A stretch of DNA of 57,771 bases from Symbiodinium natans (taxonomy: Eukaryota > Sar > Dinophyceae > Suessiales > Symbiodiniaceae), in NCBI GenBank assembly GCA_905221605.1, contig CAJNDS010002338.1, positions 126,001 through 183,771 of the forward strand. Reading direction: 5' to 3'. The position numbers and the translations under genes were made by a program. The notes beneath the pieces are model-generated. The model made no database searches, was not told the DNA's origin, and saw only the letters and a program-made list of their open reading frames with translations. The stretch's first letter is position 1. The number at the start of each line of letters is the position of its first letter. Below are positions 25,890 to 36,900 of this stretch, one piece after another.

Positions 25890-26038
25890 AAATGTCCCGG
25901 ATGATCTTGGGATTTTTGGATTTTGGGGGTTGGGACCATTGGATGTTTGGATTTTTGAATATTTGAATTTGGTTCTTTTGAGAAATCAGGCCCTAGTTGT
26001 TCACATTTCTGGTTTGGGGATTCTGGATTTTTGGATTT
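25890..26038. repeat. GGATTTTTGG-type low-complexity block
   Basis: Recurring GGATTTTTGGATTTTGG and TTTGGATTTTTGAATATTTG words occur on the plus strand, opposite in orientation to the CCAAAAATCC block at 24.95 kb. It sits immediately left of the second copy of the dispersed repeat. No coding potential. Confidence 0.7.
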
Positions 26039-26039
26039 G

Positions 26040-26195
26040 TGCAACCCAACCCGCCTGGAAACACATAGAAGATCACAAGCTTAGCTGAAACCGATGCAAC
26101 ATTGGGCTACGTTGCTAAATCTATATTTGAACTTTTTTTGGAAAGGCTTGGCACTGATTAAAGAGTCACTTTTTTTTTCCCTTTTTTAAGCGGTA
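26040..26195. repeat. dispersed repeat, copy 2 (diverged)
   Basis: This is the partner of the copy at 24665-24850, in direct orientation, sharing the CATAGAA, CAAGCTTAG, ACATTGGGCTA, GGCTTGGCAC and AGTCAC landmarks. Both copies are preceded or followed by poly-T runs. Confidence 0.65.
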
Positions 26196-26379
26196 CTGGT
26201 GTATGGCTGTTATGCGATGTTGGTCTATTAGGGGGGGGGGTCCTCTCCCTTTCCGGGTGTGCTTTCGGCGCTTTGGTTTAGGCTATGGGTTCTGGCTTTA
26301 AGGTCCCCATCCTCAACTGCCGGCGGCGAAGCTACGAGGCTCCAAAAGTGATGACGGGTGCGAGGGGGAACCTGAGGGG

Positions 26380-26525
26380 GGGGGGGAGGGGACCAGAAGG
26401 GGAGGGATGCAGGGGGAACCCGGGATCATACAGTGCGAGAGAGAGAGAGAGAGAGAGAGAGACACAGCAGTGAACGAGAAAGAGAAAGACAAAGAAGAAC
26501 AAAAAGATAAAGAGAAAGAGTGGCG
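26380..26525. repeat. purine-rich block with (GA)n
   Basis: A G-rich run (GGGGGGGGGAGGGGA near 26382) leads into GAGAGAGA of about 16 units (26430-26462) and then GAGAAAGA-type sequence to about 26522. It is a purine-strand simple repeat with no gene. Confidence 0.85.
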
Positions 26526-26529
26526 AGAG

Positions 26530-29500
26530 AGCAGGTTGTTGGTCCTTCTTCTTTGCGGACGTTTGCATTGTTCTTTTTCGGGGGAAGCAACAAAAGCGAA
26601 GGTGTTTGCAAGCTGTGGTCGTCTCGTCGTCTCGCACCTTGTCTGATCCGATCATCTCTCGAACGCTCGGACGGCAAGGGCCGGGCAAGTTGATGCTGCA
26701 CCGGGCTGAGAACATCAGAGGGCTCAGCATGTAGTTCACGCCTGCTCGTTCTGTGGGCTTTAGTGGTTTTGTTGCAATTTTGTTGGGGCTTTCTTGGGGT
26801 TTTCTTAGGTTCTTGGGGCTTTGGGGTCGTGTTTGGTGGCTTTGGGCCTCTGCGCCTCCGAGGTCTTCGGAATTTTTTGGGAAGGGTTCAGGGTGGGAGT
26901 TGGGGATGCCTTGCTCACATCGTTTAATTGCACTACTTGCAACTTACAACCATCTGGTCCTCCTCAACGATCTTTCACCCTTTGCTCTCGAAAACAACAC
27001 CTGATTTGACTCTAGGGCGACTTTCATGCCCAGACATGTTCAGTCTCTTCGTTTCAACGCTGTGGGGTTTCGAAGGTTTGAAGGATGGTTTTCGACTGTC
27101 GGGTCCGTGTGCAAGGAGTAAGCAGGTCCACGAAAGCACCCCCCGAGACACCTTGCTATGAGTGGAAGCCTTCAACACAGACTCTAACTCTACACTCTTA
27201 AACGTCAATTCCCTCAGCCCCCTCTTGAGTCAAGAGATATTTTCTCTGAGGCCCCCGGCCGAGCGCCAGTGCCAACGACGCTCGCTGGCGGCCCACGGCC
27301 GAGGCCGCCAAGTCTGCGGCCACTAAGGAGGAAGAGCAGCCTCGCAGCGACTGCTCGTAACTTCTGTCTTCCCGTGCTTTGGTGACGACAAGTTGAGGAG
27401 CCAAACATAGCTAAGCCAGCTAAGGCTTGTGGGGTCAAAGCCTGCAGGGTTTTCTCTAGTTTCGGGCTGAGGTTTGACTGGAAGTCGCGGGCTCTTTTTC
27501 TGACGCTTGGATTCAAGCTGCAAGTAAGACCACAAAAATTCCAGCTACTGGCAACGGTAGAAATCAAACTCCTCTCTTCATGTATGGTACCCACCCCTAC
27601 CTGCCTTCCCTCCCCCCACATGGTATCCCTCAGGTTCGCCATCCTCGTAACTGTCCTCGCTTCTGGAGCCCGGCATCTTCTTCACAACAGCAGGCCCCCC
27701 CTAACCAAGAACCCTCACGAACACGCTAAACCCTTAGACCCCAAACCCACCACAACCTCCACGTTTCAGATGGCGTGTAAATGGGAAGGGAGGGGGGGAT
27801 ATACCATGGCCTGGGGGTGTGGTGGGGGGGGAGGTACCAACACATCTTCTGTTTCATTTCTCTATTTATCTGTTTGCACAGGTAAGTTTCAGCTCAAAAC
27901 TCCCACACTATCACGCAAACACACAATATGATCTATACGGGTCCCGGGCCGGTATCCAGAAAAGTGGCGGGCCCACGCCTCAGCACCGTACATGAGGCAA
28001 CGTGCCACCCTCTGCATCCCTCTGCTGGGCCCTTCGATGCCCTTTCTGCCTCCCCGGTTTCCTGGAATCCGAGGGCCCAGCAACCCGAGCGCACGGGAGA
28101 CATTGCTCGCCATCATCGGCATGTTGCCACCTAGTTAGCGCTTGGCTTTGAAAGGTCATCTCTGAGCCTTAAGATGTGAGTGAGGTCGAGCTCATTAATG
28201 TAACGACCGGCTTTTGCCGCGAATGGCCTAAAAGAGGCCAAAAGCTGGTCGAGACCTGCAGCCAAGTGCGCTGGGGAGCGGGCGATCTCGGATGCCAGCG
28301 GCCTCAGCCCCCGAAAAAAAGAGACGCGGTCCACTCCTGTTTTGCCGTGCTTCGGGTGTAGGGGGAGACTCGGGTCGGCGTTGGCAAGCTTCCAAGTCTG
28401 TGATGCAGGCTCGGGTCTGCAAAAAATAACTTTCCAGCCGTCTGTGCACTTTTCACCTCTGTGATCTACGCCAAATTAAGGTCCCGGCAGTCATAGAGTA
28501 GTCGAAGTTCATGCTGCCAACCTGAAGCAATCACAAGCAGCTGCTGCGCCTGCTGACAACCTGCTGACAACCACTGGCACAACTGCGGCAAAGATCCAAC
28601 GCTCGTGCAAGCAGCTTACAAGGGCTAGAGCTGACCGTGTTCTAGCAATTCCAGTGCATCTGCAGCAGTGATTTGCCACTGAGGTCGCTAAAGTGCGCAA
28701 CAAGAACAACCAAAGACAAAAACGGGGCCTGCCCGGTCTCTCATACCTGCATTTGCGCTGAGCTCCGCACATAAACAGCCGCCTGGGAGTTCTGCAATGC
28801 CTGGAGGCCGCTGCTTAGACTTTGGATCTTTGCGAACCTCTCAGCCTCCACGTGTGGTCACACCTGTGCCTCGAATCTGCGCCCCTCGATCCCACAATCG
28901 TCTAAATTCTGCACATACCCTGGAGGCCCCTGACCCCGGGAACAAAAGCCGACAAGAAGACTGCACCAGCGAAGGCCCCAAACACAGTGTCTCGAAGCGG
29001 AGCGATTCAGGCTTTTGTTAAGAAGCAGGAAGCTGCCAAGCAACACCACCCCCAGTACGCTCCTAGAACCGATCAGGCAGGATTCTCCTGCTCCCGACCG
29101 AATGTCCTGGCTGGAGTGCATTGTGCGCCTTTAAGTCGTAGAAAACGCTTATGGGCCACCCTTCAAACCCCGAAGGGGTTTCGACTCAGTCGCTGCGTTG
29201 CGAGGGTTCTTTTCAGTGGTCCTAGTAGCTCTTCGTCATGACTTCCCAATACTCCCCAAATTCAGGCATACACGAGGCCTGCGAATCATGGCTCTGTTGA
29301 TGTTGAATTCGAGGCTGCCGTTGTGTTGGAAGCATGCCTATGCAAGTCTCCATATGTTTCCAGCTTCGCATCGCCAAACCACGAAATTGTATATATCTTT
29401 CGGGGTGGGAGGGGGGGTAGCATCCTTGTTTCTGCCGGTCCCACCATCTGCCAACACAGAGTCAGACGGGTTTTCCAGTTTTCCCTTTTCTTTCAAGCGT

Positions 29501-30110
29501 TTTCGTCGGGGAGAGGACCTTCGCAAGCAGTAGAGCTGCTAGACACTGTTTGCAGGAGCTCGAAGGAGCTGCTTCGAGGCAGCCCGCAGCTCTGCAAGTT
29601 TAGGTCACGGAGTCATGGAATAAAACCCCAATGGCCGCAACTAGCCCCGGCCTTTCGGCCCAGCCCCGCGGACTTCGCCTCAAAATTGCCAACAAGCGAC
29701 CAGAGGGTCTCAGAGGTCTTGAGGTTCCGAGAGGTGAGAATTGCTGAGAGTGAGAGCTGCTCAGCGACTTTTTGGGGCCTGATGCGACCTGCACCTGCTG
29801 CACCTGCTGCACCTGCTCAACATTTGAGTGGCAAAAGGAGCACAAAGTGAGAATCCTAAGACGCGCTCCCGAAGACCAAAGCAACGCTTGAAGCTGTTCC
29901 AGGAACCCCTGTGCCCTCAGACTGACTTGGGCCCGAGCAGCACGCGAGCCCTCCTTCAGGCAAGCACCTAGGCAGCTCTCAACTCAAGGCGCTTTGGGCT
30001 CCCTTGGGTTTCCTTTTGCTTCAAGACAGGAGCCATCTCTTCAAGGGCCCCGGGCGTTGCATCGGATCCATTTCTGACGCCTGCGGCTTCCGAAGCTGGA
30101 TAAGGTGTGC
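26530..30110. other. no gene recognised
   Basis: Only short frames on both strands (at most about 175 codons, 29323-29850, plus) with mutual overlap and no domain. A G-rich microsatellite lies at about 27790-27835. Triple CACCTGCTG near 29790-29818 is a short tandem repeat. Nothing here supports an RNA gene. Confidence 0.4.
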
Positions 30111-30149
30111 TTTTGTTCAGGAGGCAGTTCTCATGGCATACTTTGCATC

Positions 30150-30500
30150 TGGGTCCGCGGATTCGGAAACTGAAAACGCGCGGCTTGGCAAACTAGATGA
30201 ATGTGATTCGGGAAACCGGAGAACGCGAAAATGGAAAAATGCAAGGGCGCCAATGCAAGTGACATGAACGTCACGCACCCACCCATTTCTTGAACGGGGC
30301 AACTTCCTGAATCGCATGGTTTGCTGAATTGACCAGTTTCCTGAATCGCGCGGCTTCTGGTTTCGCATGGTCTCTGGATCGAGAGGAACCGGCTTCCTGA
30401 ATCGCGTGGTTTCCTGAATCGGAGTTTCCTGAAGGAGTGAAACCAGCCTCCTTAAGGTTTCATGAACCGCGTTTTCCTGATTCGAGGGAAGCCCAGTCTC
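30150..30500. repeat. foldback array of GATTCGGGAA / TTCCTGAATC motifs, locus 1
   Basis: The left side carries GATTCGGAAACT (about 30159) and GATTCGGGAAACC (about 30206). The right side carries the reverse-complement theme TTCCTGAATCG(C/G) at about 30305, 30339, 30389 and 30411, with variants near 30427 and 30470. The motif direction therefore flips around a short centre near 30260-30295. The 178-codon minus-strand frame over it, with repeated R-F-R-K words, is a by-product of the repeat. Confidence 0.75.
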
Positions 30501-30713
30501 CAGAATCCTAAGTCCAAGAGTAGCTCTCCTGGCGTGACAGAATCTCGCGATCTGCAGACTCCAGTTGCGCGAGGAGGTGGCACGGAAAGCGGGCTCCTCC
30601 TCCTGGCCAAGGTTGAAGAAGACTGAGTCCACAGGACCTGTCAAGTGATACAAGCTCTGGCCATTCTGAGATTTACGGTCTGGATGCTCTTCAAGCAGCT
30701 CAAGCAGTTGCTA

Positions 30714-30768
30714 GTTTTAATCCGCCGACCCCAGCTTTGAGCGGGGGAGGCGCTAGTGAAGACTCCAT
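30714..30768. repeat. conserved head sequence of the C-rich satellite element, copy 1
   Basis: TCCGCCGACCC followed by AGCTTTGAGCGGGGGAGG and CGCTAGTGAAGAC matches 54771-54813 with only one or two differences over about 44 bp. At both loci it directly precedes C-rich sequence with AAGGGCTCCAGTGCATGCCC monomers. It marks a shared left boundary of a dispersed element. Confidence 0.9.
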
Positions 30769-30799
30769 GGCGTCGGCGTAACCCCGCACCTTAAGCTGA

Positions 30800-31410
30800 T
30801 TTTAAAAGGCCCCAGTCCGTGCCCCGCCCTTCTCGCCCCTAACCCCCCACCACCAACCACCCTTCCCAACCATTCCACTCCATCCTCCTCCCCTACCCCT
30901 TCCCCACTCGATCAGATGACTGACTTTAAAGACTGACTTTAAAGGGCTCCAATGCATGCCCGCCCCCTCTTCCTCCGCCCCCTCCGCTCCCCCACCCCCC
31001 TTCCCTCCCACCCCCCCACCCCCCCCCACCCCCCCCACCCCCCCCACCCCCCCCCACCCCCCCCACCCCCCCACCCCCCCCACCCCCCCCACCCCCCCAC
31101 CCACGCCCCCCCCCACCCCCCCCCCCCCCCCCCCACCCCCGCTTGCTCCCCCCCCCCCCCCCCCCCACCCCCGCCACCCCCACCCCCCCCCACCCCCACC
31201 CCCCCCCCTTCCCTCTAAAGACTGACTTTAAGGGCTCCAGTGCATGCCCTCCCCCCTCCGCTTGCTCCGCCCGCCCTTCTCCGCCACCCCACCACCCCCC
31301 CTCCCACCCGCCACCCGCCCCCGCACCCCCCCCCCCCACCCACCCCCCCCTAGACGCCCCCACCCCCCCCTAGATGACTGACTTGAAAGACTGACTTTGA
31401 AGGGCTCCAG
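30800..31410. repeat. C-rich array with GGCTCCA(G/A)TGCATGCCC monomers
   Basis: Three monomer starts (ACTGACTTTAAAGGGCTCC and variants) at about 30918, 31218 and 31390 are each followed by GCATGCCC-type sequence or its variant and long (CCCCCCA)n tracts. These match the monomer theme of the array at 54.8-57.8 kb but with the CCCCCGCC tracts replaced by CCCCCCACC. The Pro-rich plus frames and Gly-rich minus frames are artefacts of composition. Confidence 0.85.
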
Positions 31411-31685
31411 CGGACAAGACCCGGAAGTGTATGCACACCACGGTCCAGCATCTACTGGACCCGGTATATAAGTGTTATGTATATGTCTATATGCTTAAGC
31501 CACGGTCCGGAGCTTTCACCGAACCCGGAAGTGTATGCACACCACGGTCCAGCATGCACCGGACCCGGTATATTAGTGTTCTGTATAATTATGTATAAAC
31601 CACGGCCCGGAGCTTTCATCGAACCCGGAAGTGTAGGCACACCACGGTCCAGCATATACCGGACCCGGTATATATAAGTGCATAT
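31405..31685. repeat. ~100-bp tandem units with an internal hairpin and TATATAAG
   Basis: Three units share ACCCGGAAGTGTA(T/G)GCACACC, then ACGGTCCAGCAT, then ACCGGACCCGGTATAT, and the linker CCACGG(T/C)CCGGAGCTTTCA. GGTCC and GGACC flanking the AGCATGCACC-type loop can pair, giving each unit a stem next to a TATATAAG-like box. The units end at a poly-C tract near 31689. They could be small-RNA-like or purely satellite; the sequence does not decide. Confidence 0.8.
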
Positions 31686-31764
31686 ACCCCCCCCCCTGCC
31701 CCGGTCGCGGATGGCCTATCAGCACACTACCGACTAAGCCCTCCTAATGCCCTTGAAACCCTGA

Positions 31765-31850
31765 ACGCTCAACCCTAAGCCCTAAACCCTAAGCCCTAAA
31801 CCCTAGGCCCTAAACCCGAAACCCTAAACCCTAAACCGTAGACCGCTCAC
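31765..31850. repeat. interstitial telomere-like CCCTAAA repeats
   Basis: About ten degenerate CCCTAAA/CCCTAAG/CCCTAGG units in a row. CCCTAAA is the Arabidopsis-type telomere repeat, also used by dinoflagellates and several other algae. A second short block lies at 32269-32307. Degeneracy and location inside a repeat cluster indicate an internal relic and not a chromosome end. Confidence 0.85.
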
Positions 31851-31958
31851 TCTCCTCCTGCCTCTGCGAATTCGTCGAAAGATGGCCTGCCATCCTTGTT
31901 CTTGTCCGGTTTGCGCGGAGCATCAGGTTGAGGGGTCGGCGGCACTGGCGGTAGCCAT

Positions 31959-32263
31959 TAAATCGGGCAGCGCGAGGTCCCCAAAGGACCGAGCAAATGC
32001 GGACCTTTTAGCCCGGGTCGTCCCGGGAATAGCCTTGCTGGCCTCTGGCCTTCTGCGAAGCAGAATTAGGCCGGACGCCAGTGCCGCCGACCCCCGCGTG
32101 CCGCCGGTGAACGGTTTTTTTTTTCGTGGTTTTTTGCGTCGCCACGGAAGCCCCCAGAGGGCGCGCATCATGAGCATCAGCGGGTCCAGCCCGGGACCCC
32201 CAGGCGCGCATCAGGAGCATCAGCGGCTCCCGGGGCGGGACCCCGCGGGCGCATCAGGGGCAT
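31959..32263. repeat. ~305-bp direct repeat, copy 1
   Basis: Near identical to 32366-32669, with a handful of substitutions (for example GTCCCC versus GTTCCC, GCGTCGCC versus GCATCGCC) and a one-base difference in a T run. The unit has T8-9 followed by CGTGGTTTTTTGC. Its end carries internal GCGCATCA(G/T)GAGCATCAGCGG repeats. The high identity suggests recent duplication. The minus-strand frames through it differ only by the T-run indel and are not convincing genes. Confidence 0.95.
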
Positions 32264-32268
32264 AAGAC

Positions 32269-32307
32269 CTTAAACTTAAACCCTAAACCCTAAACCCTAA
32301 ACCCTTG
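32269..32307. repeat. second telomere-like block (CCCTAAA)
   Basis: Four to five CCCTAAA units lie exactly between the two copies of the ~305-bp repeat. The linker that follows (32313-32369) recurs at 32883-32940. Confidence 0.85.
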
Positions 32308-32312
32308 ACGGA

Positions 32313-32369
32313 TCTGCTCGCCCCGCGCTTCTGACTGCGCTGCCCGCCCATGGGCGCAGCCCCTTAAAA
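32313..32369. repeat. 57-bp linker repeat, copy 1
   Basis: CTGCTCGCCCCG, then GCTTCTG and the segment CGCTGCCCGCCCATGGGCGC to CAGCCCCTTAAAAT recur at 32883-32941 with few changes. The CCCATGGGCG core can form a short hairpin. Confidence 0.85.
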
Positions 32370-32669
32370 TCGGGCAGCGCGAGGTTCCCAAAGGACCGAG
32401 CAAATGCGGACCTTTTAGCCCGGGTCGTCCCGGGAATAGCCTTGCTGGCCTCTGGCCTTCTGCGAAGCAGAATTAGGCCGGACGCCAGTGCCGCCGACCC
32501 CCGCGTGCCGCCGGTGAACGGTTTTTTTTTCGTGGTTTTTTGCATCGCCACGGAGGCCCCCAGAGGGCGCGCATCATGAGCATCAGCGGGTCCAGCCCGG
32601 GACCCCCAGGCGCGCATCAGGAGCATCAGCGGCTCCCGGGGCGGGACCCCGGGGGCGCATCAGGAGCAT
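32366..32669. repeat. ~305-bp direct repeat, copy 2
   Basis: Partner of the copy at 31959-32263 in direct orientation, about 407 bp downstream. It is followed by a short GCGCATCAGGAGCATGATG extension and then by the 37-bp minisatellite. Confidence 0.95.
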
Positions 32670-32724
32670 GATGCCCCCCAAAGGGCGGGCATAAGCGACG
32701 TGTCTAAGCCCGGGGCTAGGAAAA

Positions 32725-32880
32725 AGGGAGTTTAGGGGCCTTATAAAGTGCTTAGAAACGTTAAGGGAGTCTAGGAGCCTCAAACGCTTAGAGATTTGAA
32801 GGGAGTTTAGGGGCCTGAAAATGCTTAGAAACTTAACGCTTAGAGATTTTAAGGGAGTTTCGGGGCCTCAACATGCTTAG
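32725..32880. repeat. ~37-bp tandem repeat with GGGAGTTTAGGGGCCT core
   Basis: The core GGGAGT(T/C)T(A/C)GG(G/A)GCCT recurs at about 32727, 32764, 32801 and 32850, each followed or preceded by TGCTTAGAAAC or CGCTTAGAGATTT. The spacing is 37, 37 and 49 bp, the last enlarged by an extra AACTTAACGCTTAGA. Confidence 0.85.
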
Positions 32881-32882
32881 AA

Positions 32883-32941
32883 ACTGCTCGCCCCGGGCTT
32901 CTGCGTGCGCTGCCCGCCCATGGGCGCAGCCCCTTAAAATA
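32883..32941. repeat. 57-bp linker repeat, copy 2
   Basis: Matches 32313-32369 but here continues into unrelated sequence (ATGTTTTAATC), where copy 1 continues into the ~305-bp repeat. The insertion or duplication boundary is therefore just after CCCCTTAAAAT. Confidence 0.85.
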
Positions 32942-33579
32942 TGTTTTAATCAAGTGCTCAAACCAGGCCTCAAGCACCAACATCGAAGAACACAAGAATG
33001 CCCTCGAACGCCCACTGCCCCATTTGTCTTGAACAAGCGACCCTCACACAGCTGCTCAGACGCACTTCGCTTCCAGTCTCTTCGAACCCAAAGCTGCTCA
33101 GTGCCTGGTAGGTCCGTGAACGCCCCGTGACGGGCGTAGATGCCCTGGGCAACGTTTTCTCTGAACGTTTATGTGAAGGCTTGGGGGGGGGGGGGGGGGT
33201 GTTGGAGTGAAAGGAGTGAAAGAGCGGTGGCAGGGTTCAAACGAGGATCGCAGCTGCGAATGGACTTGCAAGATAATTTGGGGCTTCGAGTATTGCTGAG
33301 TGAGCTAGCTAGCTGAGGGCAATGTACCTGGTTGCCACCACGGATAGGGAGCAACTACGAGCGGCAAGTAGAATCCTTGCGAGGACGTGGGACCTCGGAT
33401 ACCTCGGAGCCGGAACTTCAATCACATGAAGCCGGAAATATCGAGCGATTGGGTCCTGGGCTAAGCCCTTGTTCCCGTCTGGATCGAAGTACTCGGAGTG
33501 GTCCCATCGCGACCTGGGTGCAGCAGAAGCAACAAGATATCCAGAGATGGGGCTGCAAATGGATTCGAGAAACTTTTGA

Positions 33580-33960
33580 ACCACGGATTCGGAAAACTAG
33601 GGAGCACGAATTTGGGAAACTGGAAACCCAGGATTCGGGAATCGCAACATCTTGACGTGAACGCTATCATCCCCCCGTAGTTTGCTGAATCGGGCGGCTT
33701 TATGAATCGCGTAGTTGCCTGAATCGCGTGAAGCCAGTTTCGTGAATCGCTTCGTTTCCTGAGCCGCGGTTTTCCTGAGTCGCGCAACTCAACTTTCCTG
33801 AAGCGGGGCAGTTTCCTGAACCGCCGTTTGCTTTATCGCCGGAGTTTCCAGAATCCTGACTTCCTGATTTGCATTCAGTTTCTGAATCGCGCAGTCCAGT
33901 TTCTGAATTGCGCTCCGTTCGGCGAAAAGATTCACCCACGGTTTCAGAATAACATCTTGA
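33580..33960. repeat. foldback array of GATTCGGGAA / TTCCTGAATC motifs, locus 2
   Basis: The left side has GATTCGGAAAACT (about 33587) and GATTCGGGAATCG (about 33632). After a centre with TTGACGTGAACGCTATCA, the right side has GCTGAATCG, GCCTGAATCGCG, GTGAATCGC, TTCCTGAGCCG, TTCCTGAGTCGC and TTCCTGAACCG at about 33673-33822. The organisation parallels 30150-30500, including an ACGT(C/G)(A/ )-containing centre. Confidence 0.75.
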
Positions 33961-33969
33961 CAGGGCGCA

Positions 33970-36900
33970 GCTCATGCCGTCGTAGAACCTCTCACAATTT
34001 GGGGGGGCCTGGTCAGATGACGCGAGGGGCCCCCAAATTGCCAGAAACTAAAAAACACAAAATGTTTACAAACTGAATGTAGGGAAAAAGGTGGGGAAAA
34101 GCCTTTCCAAAATGCCTCTCCGGAAGCTCTGCTCTAGGGTTCTCTGGGCCCCCGGTCGTCGGGATCTCCAGGGCCAAGTCGGCGCCGCTGACGCAGACGA
34201 GCTGCAGCGATCCGAGGCCTCTGAGACTCAAGGGCTTTTAGAGTTCAAAGCCTTGGGGAACTTTGGACCCCTTTTTTTAATACAAGGGAGGCAGAAAGCT
34301 GCTGAAGAGTAGTGCTTGCAAACGGTTTTAGCAAACTTGGGCACCAGCCATGAGTGTAGGACGCACCTGCTGAGTTCTCAGGCTTCGAGGGTGATGATCA
34401 TACTGAACTCTGCCCCTCCCCATTTTCACACAAAAGTTCGCGCAGTTGGTGGCGCAGCAGGCCTGCGATTTACACGCGCTTGCACGATAGTGACAAGCTT
34501 TCGAGCATGGCTCCGACTGAGCCGCTCGCCTTTCACGACCAGCCTGAGCGAGGTGCTACAAAATTAAGGGGCCTTGGTTCTGGGGGTTCATTAAACAACT
34601 GGCGAAGCAAAGACAAGAGAAAAAAAACACCAGCAGAAACACAAGGAATGAGGCTAAACTACACCCCTCCTTCTATTCTGCCAGAACCCCTCATGCTGCA
34701 TTAAGTATTTCATAGCCCCAAGTAACAAACTAGCTGGGAAAGATTTTGGGAAATGAGCACTTTGACTGCAAGCATCTTGTTTAGCAAAGACACAACACAT
34801 GGGTTCGCAAATTGTCAAGGCCCGAATGCACTGCACTAGTAGCCATGATGATGCGTTGACCCTTCTCTCCGATTGCGAGTCGGGCAAAGTCTGTGCATCG
34901 AACTGACGAGGGGTGAGCTGCGAGTATGTGAAGTTTTGCGACTGAACTTTGGACATTCTTGGTGCTTGTTGACAAAGGCCGACTAGCATCTGGGATCTCC
35001 TGCTGGAGTTTGCTGCCGTCTGCGGTCTGCGGTCTTTTCTTTAGCATCCGATCTCTTCATCTTGGCTGCAGAATGGCAAAATGGGAACCTCGAGGTTCTT
35101 TGGATGCCCCGTTGTTTCTCAAATCCTTGCCCTCTGAGTTTGTCACGGGATGTGGTCTAATGTGGCACACAAAGCGACATGCTCTTGTCATCGCATTGCA
35201 GTGGGTGCGGATGAATGCAAGTCCTGGACATAGCCAAGGTAATCGTAACATGACTGACACATGATACGAATTGCTTGTACAAACCGACCGACATATACTG
35301 CCATCACAGATCTGCATTGATGCGTAGCGCGTAACAATGAATTTGGCACTTGGATGTCTTGCTGGCAAGTTGGGGCATCATTGCGCATCTTCACCTGCAA
35401 CGGACACTCTGCCATATGCACCAAGAGATTTCCCAGCTTTGCATTTTGAGCGCAAGCGTTCAACTGCGAATATGCGCTGCCGCATGACCCCTGCTCCCTT
35501 GTCAGGCGTACTTCCTGAAAACATACAGAACGCGGAGTCATACAGAACACGGAGTACAAATTTCAAAACAGCGTCCCAACAGAAGTTGCCTCCACCGCGG
35601 CATTCCGGATACAAGCACGACGTGTGTTCCACGGTGCTGGGGACATGAGGCAAAGCATCAGAAAAGCAAGAGCTTGGGGGCCCATGCCTAGAATGCCTAG
35701 CAACACCCTGATACCCGGAACAAGTACCAAAGAGAGACCATCCGTCCCCAGGGAGACCCTGTCTTGCACCGGGGACCCAGCGGCCCGTCGCCTTTCAGGG
35801 CCTTCCAACTTCCAACAGCCCAGGCTGATTCCGGGTTCTTTTGGGATTCAGACGCTCTTCTGTCAGCTGAAGAGCTTAGGACTTGGGGCCTCAGGCAATC
35901 TTTCAGGATAGGGGTCTTAGAGCTATAGACCGTTCGAGCGAAAGAACCGTTCCACCCTGTCTGTACAGACGGCTCCTCCTACAAGCAGGAATAGACAGCC
36001 CAGGCCCAAAACCTCCACTCAGCCTGTTCTCAGCCCGCCTGGAGTAGCTCCGCCGCTCTGCGTCGCCGAGGGACTTCCTGCGCAAGATTCTGCAAGACCC
36101 CTGTGCCTGAAACTCGTGAACCACAATGCTTCTGATCCAACTGAGCCCAACCCTGACCTGCACAAGCCAACCCTGACCAGCGGGGACCAACGAACGTGTA
36201 TGAACAAAAAACAGCTGCAAAAAACACAGAGAACCCGGGCTTATCAGCTTGCTGCGCGAACGGCGAACCCCCAAACCGTGCCCAAGTCGTCTCCCCGCCT
36301 CCCTCTTGGGCGAAGGCGCAATGGGTGGAGCAGCAAGGAACCTTCCGAGAAATAGGGAGCTCAGCGCAAGGAGCTCAACAGCGAGTTGGGGGGATGGGTG
36401 GAAGGTTTTCTTTGGATTCACAGCTTGTCTCTGCTATTCCCCGCTCCAAAACGCTGGGCATGCCACTTCATACGCAGCCCCAAAGCCCTAGAAGCCCCAG
36501 AAGCCCCAAACCCCCTGCGCCTCTGGGGCTCGGGCTCGGGAAGGCCTAGGTCCTGCGCGGACTCCACGGGTTTAATTCGCGGAAATCGACGGAAATTCGA
36601 CGAAAATTCGGTGGAATTCGATGGAATTCAACAGGGCTTCGACAGAAATGAGCAAACTTCCTCAAATCCCTGAGAACCGCAGCGGACCGCAGCCTCGTCC
36701 GGCAGACCCTGGCGAAGTCGAGCGCCCCGCCAGAGGAGAGCCAAGCGCCTGGAAAAGGCCGAAGAAACTGCAGGTAGACACACTGCACGTCGTAGTGGCT
36801 GAACTCTTGCTGGGAATGCGTGGGGCATCAAAGTCTCCACGAAGCACGGCAAGAACGCCCATCAGGAAGCATGACGATTAGGCATCAAGAACCTTTTCGG

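Noticed and set aside
30117-30653. 178-codon minus frame with repeated RFRK words
   Set aside because: Coincides with the TTCCTGAATC foldback array; repeats in protein mirror repeats in DNA.
30926-31363. Gly-rich 145-codon minus frame and Pro-rich plus frames
   Set aside because: Direct products of (CCCCCCA)n tracts.
31765-32307. Possible chromosome end
   Set aside because: The telomere-like units are short, degenerate and flanked on both sides by other sequence, so this is interstitial.
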